Source: Prorocentrum cordatum
Taxonomy: Eukaryota; Sar; Dinophyceae; Prorocentrales; Prorocentraceae
Length of the DNA: 64,000 nt
Assembly: GCA_963575745.1 (NCBI GenBank)
Contig: CAUYUJ010000345.1
Location: 1 to 64,000, forward strand
Reading direction: 5' to 3'
The position numbers and the translations under genes are program-made. The notes beneath the pieces are model-generated. The model searched no databases and was not told where the DNA came from. It saw only the letters and a program-made list of their open reading frames with translations. Below, piece after piece: positions 24,703 through 34,883 of this stretch. Numbering within the stretch: position 1 is the first letter of the stretch; every line of letters starts with the position of its first letter.

Positions 24703-25224
24703 CAGCGATTACCGTCTCAACACCACTGAGAAAAATGGTGATACACAAATCCTTCGAGTATTTGTTTTGCGGTTTGCGGTCCGGTTGGTGCAGCCACACC
24801 CTGTGGGTTGGATGCACCCTGAAAAACGTGATACTCTTGGGGTATCTTGCAAGCAGAGCGGCATCTAGAAGCGGCCTCAAGCTCACACAGCGCAACCGTC
24901 GCAACGGGAAGCAGGCCAAAAGCCACCTCCGCCAAAGGACGGGTAAACGCGCGCATGCTCTCACCAACCCCTTCACCAGATTGCTCACTAGTGAACTCAT
25001 AACGCCACCGTCGTACGCACCACGGATTGCGATCAATGTTTCGGTATTGTTTATCGGTTGTTGAATGCTGCTGTACCTCGATTGTAATGGTAGATGTCTG
25101 ATTTCCCAAGTAAGTCGGTCGGCACGCTCATTGCCTTCACGAAAGTGATGACGCCACAGATCATACGCCAGCGAGTACCGTCTCAACACCACTGAGAAAT
25201 GGTGATACGCAAATCCTTCGAGTA
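24703..25224 (-). pseudogene. LINE 3' fragment between ~55-bp direct repeats
   Basis: The direct repeats are 24703-24760 and 25170-25224 ('accgtctcaacaccactgag' ... 'aaatccttcgagta'). Between them the left end is TTTTGCGGTTTGCGGTCCGG, the same 3' terminus as L3 and E2. Minus-strand frames contain WRHHFREGNERADRLTWE and IRGAYDGGV, which are the RNase H-like motifs. It looks like a 5'-truncated LINE with an unusually long target duplication. Alternatively the repeated 55 bp may itself be LINE sequence. Confidence 0.6.
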
Positions 25225-25324
25225 ATTGTAGGCAGAAGAGAAGAAACGAGCCAAAGGGGCAGAAACAGCGGGGGAGAGAGAGGGGGCAGACCAAAACAAG
25301 CGTGCATGATCAATCACATGTGCA

Positions 25325-26488
25325 TCATCTGTGCCGTTTCCGATGCTTCTTGCCGCTCCGCGTCAATGCACTTCTGGAAGTAGAACTCTGAGGACGCCCC
25401 TGTCGCGAATCATCTTCCTCGGAACTTTCAATTCCCATTTGCAGCCTGTATGCATTAAGAGCCTCAATCCTAATTTGAAGCTCCTGTCTCGGGAGCCGGT
25501 GTAGCTCACGCCAAAGAGCACTTACATCGACACAGACAAGGGCCCAGTCCCTGGCAGCTTGACACTCAGAGCGTGTCAAACTCGGTCGATCTGCAGAACT
25601 CCCATTCATGGAACTCCCTACTGCATCAGCTGAACTCCAAACAGCGGTACTCCCAACTGCAGAACTCCCAGCTGTTGAACTCCCAACTGCATCAACAACT
25701 GCATCAGCGGAACTCCGAACTGTGGAACTTCCTACTGCACTCCGACCTGTTGAACTCCCGACTGCACTGGAACTCCCGACTGCATCAACTGAACTCCAAA
25801 CTGCGGTACTCTCCACCGAACTCCCGTTGGTCGCATGCAATTCTGAAGTGCGCAACTTTGAACTCTCGATAGCCCCCACTCGTTTGAAACAATATCTATT
25901 CATTCTGAGAGAGGCATCACCCCGATCAACGTGCACTCGATGACACTCCTCCTTCTCCTCCTCACCAACAAAGAGAACACAACGATCAGTCTGAGTCCCA
26001 CACGCAATGTGAACACAGGGATCTGTCTGAGTCCCACAATCGGAACACTGCGAACACAAAGAGTTGCCAGCCAATTCAACAGCATCCATATCAGTCTGTG
26101 TTCCACAAGTGTGCTCAACCCATTCCTCTTCCTCAGAATCGTCCGAGCAGAAATTCCGATAATATCTGGGCGCGCAAATACCCGCGCGAACAAGGCACGA
26201 CGAATCTGGCCCCCGAGCCGTGGACCACAAACGATACCTGATACGTTTCGCCCGCAGGCGGCGCAATTTCGATTGAGAAACTTTGACACCATGCCCATAC
26301 AGCTGGTCTCGCTCATGCAGGCGAGACTCACCTCCGTACGAAGGGCGAACACGGCAATATAGATCACTAACACACACTTCGAGCGTAGACAAACGAGCAG
26401 CGAGAAACTCGGAAGTAAACAACGCCGCATCTGTCGAATCTGAAGCAACAAAATCCGTGCCTGACAATTCAGAGGAAACAAACTCCAT
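25325..26488 (-). CDS. N1 protein, CGTQTD repeats, function unknown
   Basis: 387 residues from the ATG of MEFVSSELSGTDFVASD (26488). The frame stays open upstream to 26632 but only with non-ATG starts. In order: an acidic N-terminus; a basic stretch KVSQSKLRRLRAKRIRYRLW; SDDSEEEEWVE; a Cys-rich block with three (C)GTQTD motifs; GEEEKEECHRVHV; a long Ser/Ala/Val low-complexity repeat (VGSS, WSSADAVGSS); then a predicted helical module SECQAARDWA...LPRQELQIRIEALNAY with a Lys/Arg-rich tail (KKHRKRHR). No RT, nuclease or transposase motif is seen. The paired Cys could bind metal, but this is inference. Closely similar proteins are in N2 and N3. Confidence 0.6.
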   Translation of the reverse strand: MEFVSSELSGTDFVASDSTDAALFTSEFLAARLSTLEVCVSDLYCRVRPSYGGESRLHERDQLYGHGVKVSQSKLRRLRAKRIRYRLWSTARGPDSSCLVRAGICAPRYYRNFCSDDSEEEEWVEHTCGTQTDMDAVELAGNSLCSQCSDCGTQTDPCVHIACGTQTDRCVLFVGEEEKEECHRVHVDRGDASLRMNRYCFKRVGAIESSKLRTSELHATNGSSVESTAVWSSVDAVGSSSAVGSSTGRSAVGSSTVRSSADAVVDAVGSSTAGSSAVGSTAVWSSADAVGSSMNGSSADRPSLTRSECQAARDWALVCVDVSALWRELHRLPRQELQIRIEALNAYRLQMGIESSEEDDSRQGRPQSSTSRSALTRSGKKHRKRHR

Positions 26489-26606
26489 ATATGAAACGTG
26501 GATTCGCTCAACAAGAAGAAGGCAAATCACAGGCAATAACAAGATGGCCAAATGAGTACGATACTTGTAGAGCTCTTGTCTCGCGGCAATCAATGAGTGT
26601 GTACTC

Positions 26607-26932
26607 CGACAAACAATGACTGTGTACTCCAACCGTCAATGAAGTGTGTACCCGCGGGAATCGAAATCTGGCGGGGCAAAATCTCCTGTCCGCAAATGTG
26701 TACTCTGACAATCAATGACTATATGCTCCGACAATCAATGAATCTGCCCTCCGACAATCAATGAGAACGTAAAAACAATGACTGTGTACTCCAACCGTCA
26801 ATGAAGTGTGTACCCGCGGGAATCGAAATCTGGCGGGGCAAAATCTCCTGTCCGCAAGTGTGCACTCTGACAATCAATGACTATATGCTCCGACAATCAA
26901 TGAATCTGCCCTCCGACAACCAATGAGCTCGT
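26607..26932. repeat. Tandem duplication, ~165-bp unit, in N1 leader
   Basis: Two copies (about 26607-26770 and 26775-26932) share 'cgcgggaatcgaaatctgg', 'ggcaaaatctcctgtccgc' and 'atatgctccgacaatcaat'. The first two words recur at 38965-39006 in the N4 leader. It lies upstream of the N1 coding region on the minus strand. Confidence 0.85.
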
Positions 26933-27050
26933 ACGATACACAGGCCGTGTACAGCAAAGAGAACCAAACAAAGCAGCACGGCACAATGCCGTTCGAGGCG
27001 ATGAGTCCCAAACGGGAGCCCCCAGCCGCCAGACCCCTGAGGAGGGAGGC

Positions 27051-27082
27051 AACCAGATTACCGCCGGGACCTTCATAGAGCT
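27051..27082 (+). repeat. Hairpin second half and family B-type terminal repeat
   Basis: ATTACCGCCGGGACCTTCATAGAGCTC. On the minus strand this runs from the leader relic straight into N1. Confidence 0.7.
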
Positions 27083-27097
27083 CTTGAGCCAAAATGG
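27083..27097 (-). other. Truncated spliced-leader relic upstream of N1
   Basis: The minus strand reads CCATTTTGGCTCAAG, the last 15 nt of the dinoflagellate leader, followed at once by AGCTCTATGAAGGTCCCGG. Loss of the first nucleotides of the leader is the pattern known for retroposed trans-spliced mRNAs in dinoflagellates. Confidence 0.8.
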
Positions 27098-28555
27098 AGG
27101 CAGAATGAATTATGACGGAATTCGGCGCTGGCCACAGTTCCGGCGCGACGAATCCATTGAAAACACACTATAAACGTGCGAAAATGCCTTGTGCAATTTT
27201 CGTGCCAAAATAAGCATTAATCTGCACACGTCCCTTGGGCAGAAAACAATGTGATTTACGGGGTGCGATGCGCAAAACGCGATGCACGCCCGCGGCACTC
27301 CGTCATAATTGTAAGAGAAGAAACGTGCCAAATCCTCCTATGAGACCTGTCAGCGGAGAGCGGAAGGAAAGCCAGCGGGAGAGCGGGGGAAGCCCAAAGA
27401 GCCAAAGCGAGCCCAGGGGCAGAAACAGCGGGGGAGAGAGAGGGGGGGGACAGACCAAAACAAGCGTGCATGATCAATCACATGTGCATCATCTGTGCCG
27501 TTTCCGATGCTTCTTGCCGCTCCGCGTCAATGCACTCCTGGAAGTAGAACTCTGAGGACGCCCCTGTTGCGAATCATCCTCCTCGGAACATTCAAGTCCC
27601 ATTTGAAGTTTGTATGCATTAACAGCCTCAAGCCTACGCTGAAACTCCCGTCTCGGGAGCCGTTGCAGCTCACGCCAAAGAGCACTTACATCGACACCGG
27701 CAAGGGCCCAGTCCCTGGCAGCTTGACACTCAGAGCGTGTCTCACTCGGTCGATCTGCAGAACTCCCATTCATGGAACTCCCTACTGCATCAGCTGAACT
27801 CCAAACGGCGGTACCCCCGACGTCGGCCGACTGCAGAACTCCCAGCTGTTGAACTCCCAACTGCATCAACAACTGCATCAGCGGAACTCCGAACTGTGGA
27901 ACTTCCTACTGCACTCCGACCTGTTGAACTCCCGACTGCACTGGAACTCCCAACTGCATCAGCTGAACTCCAAACTGCGGTACTCTCCGCACTCCCGTTG
28001 GTCGCATGCAATTCTGAAGTGCGCAACTTTGAACTCTCGATAGCCTCCACTCGCTTGAAACAATATCTATTCATTCTGAGAGAAGCATCACCCCGAACGT
28101 GCACTCGATGACACTCCTCCTTCTCCTCCTCACCAAAAAAAAGAACACAAAGATCAGTCTGAGTCCCACACGCAATGTGAACACAGGGATCTGTCTGAGT
28201 CCCACAATCGGAACAATGCGAGCACAAAGAGTTGCCAGCCAATTCAACAGCATCCATATCAGTCTGTGTTCCACAAGTTGCTTTTCTACACAGCGTAGCT
28301 GCCTGATAATAGTCAGCAGAAGCACGATCGGCTGCGGATCAAACCCATTCCTCTTCCTCAGAATCGTCCGAGCAGAAATTCCGATAATATCTGGGCGCGC
28401 AAATACCCGCGCGAACAAGGCACGACAAATCTGGCCCCCGAGCCGTGGACCACAAACGATACCTGATACGTTTCGCCCGCAGGCGGCGCAACTTCGATTG
28501 AGAAACTTTGACAACATGCCCATACAGCTGGTCTCGCTCACGCAGGCGAGACTCA
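27098..28555 (-). pseudogene. N2: second CGTQTD element, frameshifted
   Basis: The minus-strand peptide follows N1 closely: ESRLRERDQLYGHVVKVSQSKL, SDDSEEEEWV, CGTQTDMDAVELAGNSLCS, the Ser-rich repeat and SECQAARDWALAGVDVSALW. Breaks: a ~55-bp in-frame insertion with a TGA at 28339-28341, and a frameshift in the Ser-rich repeat near 27800-27830. The first ~70 codons are replaced by the GC-rich exon at 28556-28758. The 3' flank (27340-27480) matches N3 at 48710-48830. The stretch 27098-27330 matches nothing else seen here. Confidence 0.65.
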
Positions 28556-28758
28556 CCCACCTCGGCAGCGGCCACCGCGGGCGGCGCCTGGACCTCGTAG
28601 CCCTCCGAGTCCGCCGCCCAGCTCGGGAGCTGGGCTGGGGCCGGGAGCCGCCGTTGGTCCGCCCTGGCCAGCGCGAGGAGCAGCATGAGCGGCAGCGGGG
28701 CGCTGGCGGGCGCGGGCGGCTGGGCGGCGCCGCCGGTCCAGGGCCACGCGCCGGCCAT
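28556..28758 (-). CDS. Captured exon-like N-terminus fused to N2
   Basis: From an ATG at 28758, 67 codons run into the N2 frame at about 28555. The peptide begins MAGAWPWTGGAAQPPAPA, has a hydrophobic run LPLMLLLALARA that could be a signal or membrane segment, and continues SWAADSEGYEVQAPP. About 64 of the 67 third positions are G or C, unlike the neighbouring AT-balanced element ORFs, so this looks like a host coding sequence. At the junction the minus strand reads GAGGTGGGTGAGT, close to a splice-donor consensus; N1 has GGAGGTGAGT at the same point. No protein family is recognised. A minor alternative is GC-rich plus-strand coding. Confidence 0.55.
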
Positions 28759-28825
28759 TGCGAAGGGGAGCCGGGGGGGACCTCGCTGGGCGACGCCCTC
28801 TACCCCAACATGCAGGGCTGGGGCC

Positions 28826-28848
28826 CTTGAGCCCTCGAGCCAACATGG
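28826..28848 (-). other. Double spliced-leader relic upstream of the captured exon
   Basis: The minus strand reads CCATGTTGGCTCGAG then GGCTCAAG. These are a 15-nt leader relic with two mismatches followed by an 8-nt leader relic. It precedes about 67 bp of GC-rich untranslated sequence and then the ATG at 28758. The order fits an mRNA that was trans-spliced, reverse-transcribed and re-inserted twice. Confidence 0.6.
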
Positions 28849-28989
28849 TCTGCGGTGTCTGCGTTGGCCGATTCGAGCTCCCAAGGGAGCAGGCCAGGAC
28901 ACAGAGAATACTAACAGCGAAGCTGTACAGAGGCAGCAAAGCTGAAAGATAAAAGCGGCAAGATTATGCAGCGAAGCTGTAAAAGACGT

Positions 28990-29240
28990 GTGCGATCTAC
29001 AAATGTGTGTGCACAAATCCACAACTCCCGACAATAAACTCTCAGATGCAGCAAGCTCCGCCTGGGTGACAGCACAGTGGGAGGGGAGCAAAAAAGCACG
29101 CTTGGCGACTCCGAGCAGCCAACGCTTGGGAGGAAGGCCAGGGGGGAGGGAAGCAAGAGGCAAAGTAGCAGAGATAAAGATATCAATCACCCAACCGCAC
29201 GATGTGCCTAGCTCACATTTGCCACCATCAAAAGAGCCTC
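28990..29240 (-). pseudogene. L2 RNase H-like domain, second half
   Basis: In a different frame from the upstream piece: VRGSFDGGKCELGTSCGWVI (the usual first RNase H motif with catalytic Asp), then HCAVTQAELAASESLLSGV (the usual second motif with catalytic Glu). These follow, rather than precede, the GDSQ and EAD motifs encoded at 29255-31063. The frame continues into the tail and through the captured exon into N2, by chance. Confidence 0.7.
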
Positions 29241-29254
29241 TCACCGCGTGTACA

Positions 29255-31063
29255 CTAAATTGACCCGAACGAATAGAAGAAAGTATCGAGATCCCACCGC
29301 ACATCTGATGTAGTCTGCCCTTCTCTGGCCACATGTGTCTCGTGGTCCGCCTCTGCGTTCCCCTCCCGATAGACCCATTTCCAGATATCACGGCCCGCCT
29401 CAGGACTGTAGATCTGGAACTGCCTACACACGGAATACAAAGTATTTTGCATGGCAGCTATTGTTTGGCTGTAAATTTCATTCAAGCATCTGTTTTTGCC
29501 CGTCAGCCAACGTATTACACACTGGCTATCCCCCCTCATTTCTAAGGCCAGAGATCCAGGGTTGATCCTCCAGTTAGTCTCATCCTGATACAGCACAGCA
29601 ATCCTTTTGGCAGCACGATCGTTTCCACGTTGTTGTTGAGCCTCCGTTTTGTTCTCCTCCTCCTCCTTCCAGTGGGTGCCTGAAATAGCATCTTTTATCA
29701 AGCAGAATTCCAATATCTTAGGTAACTTTAGCTGCTGTAGCGTGTCCACTAAGAAGGTCTTCCAACCTAACTCCGTCCAGCACATACTCTGATCCCACTG
29801 GGGCCCCTGCGCGACCTCGAACACAGTGAACCAGGGCTGGAGACTCTGCATAACTCGATGCGGTCGCCGACGCGAGAGAGCACGACCACGGACACCAGAA
29901 GCACGTACCATGATGTCACGATGCGCGGTGTACTCCCCAGACGCATGCAACATACACAGGGCACTCTGCATGGATGGGGTGGCCCACTTGTGTGCCAAAG
30001 TCTGGCGTGCTCGCTTACGAGGTGGCTCCGAAACAGGCTGCGACGAAGTCTGGGACGGATCTTCCCGACGCTGGCGAACGTTACGATACATACCAGAGAT
30101 CAGCTTCCGACGATTATGCCCAGGTGCAGGGGTAGGAGGAACAGGCGAATCACATAGTACATGAGGCAACTCAGGTTCACGAGATAAGATCCCCTGGCTG
30201 AGATCATCGCGATCGGGCTGAGCAAGATTACCAAAAGCCGTGCAAACAACATGCTTTGCAAACAACCACTGCCGGCACAAGGTAAGCTGCACAAGTGAAG
30301 GACGAGAGGAATTGAGCATCAACATGCGTGCATGCCTGATCCGAGAACTCCAATAGTCTCCCCACGTCTCGGTCATCCTTTTACGTCGGCGACACATCGC
30401 CGAGAGAAACTTCCCCTCCTCCTGGTGAATCATCGTCAGACTGTTCGCGTGACATGTGGTACCCTCGATACCGTAAAGGAAGCAGGAGCGAACCCGAGCG
30501 TCGTATCGTGCAAACTTTCGGCTCATGGGGATGACAGCACTCGTATAGAAGCCGGCATCATTCCAAAAACGCTGTCGTGCCCTCTTCTGTCGATGAGATA
30601 TGTCAGCATGATCAGAGAACTCAATATCCAACAATGTGCCCAACACCATCGTCTGAGTAACCTGCGGGATAGTATACGAAATAGGCTCAGAGAAGTGTAT
30701 ATGCTCCTGTGGCCTGCCGACCTCGTCCTTGGGATTGTGAGCTTTCTCCTCATCGCCTAGAGACACAGTGATATGAAGTGGACTGGGAGGTCCAGGACAG
30801 CCACAGGCAAGATATTCTAAGGAGCTCTCCTTCCACCTGAAACCGTGTCGGTGAATTGCAATGGTCAGATCAGTGAGCATGGCCAACATATCTGTCCGAC
30901 AGGATGCAACCAAGATAATGTTGTCGGCCCAGAGCCAGTGATTGACCAGTAATCCAGATGCTTCAGGAGAAAGCTGCACCCCATAGCTACGGTCGCGCCA
31001 CCGTGTAACAATGGGCGCCAATATGCACAAGGATTTCGCCACCCATAGTGCAGGAGCCTCCAT
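29255..31063 (-). pseudogene. L2 RT end, tether and first RNase H motifs
   Basis: About 600 open codons. It starts in the RT after motif B and contains VNHWLWADNIILVA (the W-A-D-N box) and the conserved tether segments RPSLVQLTLCRQWLFAKHVV and SMQSALCMLHASGEY. ALEMRGDSQCVIRWLTG and WKWVYREGNAEADHETH follow, the RNase H motifs that normally come last. A stop at 29255 is bypassed by a frame change into the piece at 28990-29240. Confidence 0.8.
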
Positions 31064-31524
31064 GGAGCCCGTACGTATACAGGCGTCCCAACTGATGCCC
31101 TCAACAGTACACTGCTGAAAGAAAGGTCTGCAACAATGTGCGCATACCCTTCAAAGATAGCGTGTACCAGAAAGGGATCCACATTCAATTCAAGTAGGGA
31201 CTCGACAGCCGACCGAACCGTGAAATAATCAAAAGCTTGCTTGATGCCGCAATTGACGATGTGGCAATCATCCTCCTTCCAAAGAACAGCATGCCGTGCA
31301 AGATGCTTCAAAGGTGCGGTAACCTCATAACACTTATGGCCCACAACAAAACCATACAGTTGACAACCCTTCGGCGCAACCGTCTTGATGTGGGATTCTA
31401 GAAGAATAGTGAGACAACAACTGAACCATTTCCCAAAGACCGACAGCATAGCCAGAGCACGGGTCTCATCGAAACTACGCGCCCTCGGCCCTTCAACATA
31501 AAACTGACAAGGATACGCCTCCAT
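30865..31524 (-). pseudogene. L2 RT middle portion
   Basis: Contains DETRALAMLSVFGKW, CQLYGFVVGHKCYEVTAP and HIVNCGIKQAFDYFT. The last is motif A with the catalytic Asp replaced by Gly, as in L1. The frame is lost near 31090. Confidence 0.8.
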
Positions 31525-32534
31525 GCATGTGTTGAAACAATCTGCCTCTCATACAACCTCTGGAAACAGACAAGGACGTGGCGAAGAGCTTCCCACGGCA
31601 AGGCCTTGAGCACGGAAGCTGAGATGCCATCCAGACCTGTGGCCTTTCCGTCCCTCAAGCGTGCTCTAGCTCGCAGAAGAAGTCCCATATCGATCGGACA
31701 AGCCCCAATAGTACTCCGAGAGACCCCAACGCTGTCACATCTATGACGAAGTTCCTCAAGACAGGTATTAGCGTCATGTCGATGGGCCTCGCTCGAGTAA
31801 GGATGTAGACCATGTTGCCTAAGAGCCTCCTCCCACTTACTAACGTCCTGTGTCAGTACCCCCTCAATCATCATTTGTGTGGCTTTCGGCTTCCGTCGTA
31901 CCCCCTCCCATGATCGATACAACAGCCGGGTACGCTCAATGTCACGACGAACCCTCCTCCACTGTTTCAGGCTGCTTTTATTTACCTCCTTCTCCACCTC
32001 CTCCCTCTTGTACTCCCGCCTAATCCTGTAGTGCTCCTCCTTAATCCTCAGCTGGTCCTCTGAGAGCTTCGGGAACCCAGATTGTCCACCAGAGTTGCGG
32101 GAAAGGTCCAAGGTCTCGTGGGCACCCTCAAAAACGGCCTTAGTGATGAGCTCAATGGGGTTAGCCTCAAGATCCTCGGAAAGCGCCGCGAAGCAGTTGA
32201 ACTGGCACACGGAGCGCTCCAAGAAAGCCATTTGGTGGACCTCCGAGCCCGCCTGCAGCTTCCACCGAGCAAGTGAGGGACGGATACGAGGACGCAATTG
32301 AGCCTGATGATCTGGAAGTCGGAGCTGCAGCAACTTATGATCACTAAATGTCATATCACGTGCACGTGTATGCACAGCATCAGATGGTAAGACCCATGAA
32401 CAGGAAACCTCTGGAATCTGCCAGTCCGTCGGGATAGCGAAGTAGTCATACACATGCTCGTATTTACGTGTGCAATGCTTCCAAGTAGGTGCGCGCGTGC
32501 CGTAGGTGCTCGCAAGACGAAGCTTCAGGGGCAC
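31398..32534 (-). pseudogene. L2 EEP C-terminus to RT start
   Basis: TYGTRAPTWKHC, YEHVYDYFAIP and TFSDHKLLQLRL are the last EEP motifs, with the catalytic SDH intact. A helical linker follows, then RDGKATGLDGISASVLKALPW (RT motif 1). A frameshift near 31500 moves the rest to the next frame. Confidence 0.8.
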
Positions 32535-34254
32535 CCATGGTTTTCAAGAGGGCCTGACAATACATCTCACGCATCTGATCACGCATAATGTCCGCGCTCC
32601 CCTCCTTGGCCCTACCCCTAGACTTGGTCTTAGGTCCCTCCACCGCCTCCCCCGTCACGAGTATCCTATCAACAGACTGATTGGGATACACGTCCACGTT
32701 GGCATCGACCTGCAGAACAAGATCACAAATGGAATCCTTCTTTTTTGCAGCAAGAACTTTGGATGTCAGATCTGACAGCACACTGGTGTACTTGGCGAAG
32801 CTAGCATAGTGGCCTTCTGCTGATCCCCGAGGCTCACCGTTATCACCAAATTCACTCTCACGATGAGGAAGATAAGCGGATACGAAGATAAGATGACGAA
32901 ATACAACAGCAACCCAACGATCACCAGAGATGCTGTCTAGAATGAGGTGCTCCCAGGAACCACGATACAAGACTGCAGCCCGCCTGCACTCTGAGTACCT
33001 AGAGTCCCACCCCACGTCCTCAACCCCAACATCATTCAAATGCTGGCATTCCTGAAGAGCAACAATAGAGAGATCACGATGAATAAGATATCGCATGCAC
33101 TCGGAGGTGTGTGTCCCCAACCTCCGTGTATTCCAACCTCCGCACAGGGCTGGGCACCGTCCTTGAGTACTGTTAAGAGCGACCTCCCAAGCTGAGCCGT
33201 CGATCCCCGTGTCAACTTCCTTCAACTTATCATTCGAGATCTTCCATCCGAGCGTATCTGTCCACATACCGATACACACACGAGCCGATGAGGAGGAGAG
33301 TTGGGCATACATCCACGCCTTCATAGGGCCCTCAGCCTCGAACATAACCTCGGCCTGCTGCACCGATTTACGTTTGTGAAACTGCGCCGTAGCCTTACGT
33401 GTCTCCGAAACTCTCCTACGATCCTGCGGTGCCGGCTGCACAAGCCAACCCAAATACTGATCATGATAGGGCCCGAAAGCATTTTGACAAAGAAGATCGG
33501 GAATCTTTTCGGCCCAGGCTGTGCACCACTCATTCCTGACCTCCCAGACCGTGTCTTTTGGCGTCCCATTCTTGAAATAGATCCTAAAGCGAGTCACAAC
33601 AAACTTATTGGAATCCAGGTCCCGTTCAGTACGCTCCTTATCGAAAATGCTGCCCTCCAAACCGTCACGAGCACTCGATACAGCAAACAGCTTGGCGATC
33701 ATATTACGTACAGTGCTCACGGGAAGCTTGGCCTTGTCACGGTTCTCAATCTTTCGAGGATCATCCTTACAGAAGCCCGAGATCTGAATCCACGTCGGTA
33801 CATGAGGCTCAAAGGGTCTACGAAAGTCTCTGTGAGCCGATGCTCGAGTCGACTCTCCAGCCAACGAACCACCCTCGGACTGGGCGCTCATCTGCAACTG
33901 GATGTCCCGAATATGCTTGGCCTGGGACTCCTGAACCTCACGAATCTCCTGAACAGATGAGGCTAGTGGGGCCACCTGGGCAGAGACCTGGGTCGTAATT
34001 TCACGTTTCATGTCAATCGTGTTTGAATGGAGCATCTTTTGCATATCCTGTTTCATTGCCGAGAACTGGTTGCGCAGTAGTTCCGCTATGTCGACACTGA
34101 CTCCCCCTCCACCACTGCCGGCAGCACGAGTGCCTCCTCCCCCAGCAGCATCACCTACCTCCTCCTTTTCCATGAGAGCCTCCTCCATCGAATCTGGTAC
34201 ACCTTTGACCTTTTTATGTGGTTGATCCAAGTCACAAGAATCGTCAGAATCCAT
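32464..34254 (-). pseudogene. L2 gag-like ORF fused to EEP N-terminus
   Basis: The ATG of MDSDDSCDLDQPHKKVK (34254) is preferred over an upstream GTG at 34359. The order is an acidic/basic N-terminus; a Gly-rich linker; a coiled-coil-like stretch (QFSAMKQDMQKMLHS to DIQLQMSAQ); the conserved block PHVPTWIQISGF...FRIYFKNGTPKDTVWEVRNEW; WLVQPAPQDRRRVSETRKA; then, without a stop, GGWNTRRLGTHTSECMRYL, LSIVALQECQHL, VFRHLIFVSAYLPH and LQVDANVDVY of the EEP domain. This shows that gag and EEP can be one reading frame. The frame breaks near 32525. Confidence 0.8.
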
Positions 34255-34883
34255 TGTGTCTCTCGTACGCCGAAGGCCAAGTTGATTTCCTGGCTTACAG
34301 TTCCAACCGTCCTGAATATCGTTATAAAGATCGATACCACACACACGCGACACCTGCACCTGTCACGTTCGTCGTAGAGGTCAACTTCTAATTCACGAAA
34401 GAAACAGTTCCAACCACCTCTCGAAGGTTCCCACTGCGTTGTGAATAAGAGTACTCAAACTGCGACCAAAGTCAAAATTGGATACGTGCTGAGAACAACT
34501 CGTACAAGATAACAATTGCAACGAGTACGATCACAAGCGGCCTGGAAGTGCAAGCTGACAATGCAACAAGGACAACACAAGCGGCCTGAAGTACAAAATA
34601 ACAAGTGCAGCAAGTACAATCAAAGCAAGCGGCCTATGCACCTGCTCCAATAGGAGCTGTCTCACTTGACACCACAGAGAAGCCTGGCACCTATCGTCTG
34701 TAGGCCCACGGAGAGGAGGCTGTCGCAGCCGACGAAGTACCCCAAGATATAGGACGGCCCGTACACGAGATGTACAGTGGAGCACGATACGTGTGTGCAC
34801 AGAGAAGCCTGTCCGCACAATGCGGCTCGAGGAGGCCGCCGACGGGCCAGGTCACCGCTGAGATCCCCGAGGAGGGACAGCAG
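34255..34883 (-). promoter_or_regulatory. L2 5' leader, shared with N3
   Basis: About 200 bp (34625-34830) match the N3 leader (50365-50560) almost throughout ('ggagctgtctcactt', 'gcagccgacgaagtac', 'cggcccgtacac'). Three degenerate copies of 'acaagcggcctg' lie at about 34530-34635. CCGCACAATGCGG (plus sense) is a perfect hairpin near the 5' end. Promoter activity is inferred from conservation between two elements that differ inside. Confidence 0.6.

Larger units (their letters stand above)
24437..27050 (-). mobile_element. N1: non-autonomous element coding for a CGTQTD protein
   Basis: The left flank is a hairpin first half (GGCGCCGGCGGTGAACCG, then TCAACCTGG). The right flank is GCAACCAGATTACCGCCGGG, so the insertion is in the hairpin loop, though the duplicated target is imperfect. 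The 3' tail (left) has TTGGCC...GAGCTCCC-GGAGAGC-AGGCCA, a two-part hairpin shared with N3 and L2. Mini-palindromes of the AACAGCGAAGCTG type follow. There is no RT. The body includes a LINE tail fragment (24761-25176) and the CDS at 25325-26488. Confidence 0.75.
28850..34883 (-). mobile_element. L2: full-length but decayed LINE-like element
   Basis: The imperfect target copies are CAACATGGT (28841-28849) and CAACCTGGC (34884-34892); the right one leads into CACCGCCGGGAACCTCG. The 3' tail (28850-28985) has the two-part hairpin TTGGCC...GCTCCC-AA-GGGAGC-AGGCCA and mini-palindromes AACAGCGAAGCTGT. The leader is 34255-34883. Coding order on the minus strand is gag-like plus EEP (32464-34254), EEP end and RT start (31398-32534), RT middle (30865-31524), RT end and tether (29255-31063), RNase H end (28990-29240). 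Frames change at each step. Confidence 0.8.

Noticed and set aside
25573-25943. Plus-strand Leu/Asn/Ser and Glu/Leu-rich frames.
   Set aside because: Antisense shadow of the Ser/Ala repeat of the N1 protein; the same occurs opposite N2 and N3.
28850-34883. LTR retrotransposon or endogenous virus.
   Set aside because: No long terminal repeats, protease or integrase; an EEP nuclease and target-primed insertion features identify a non-LTR element.
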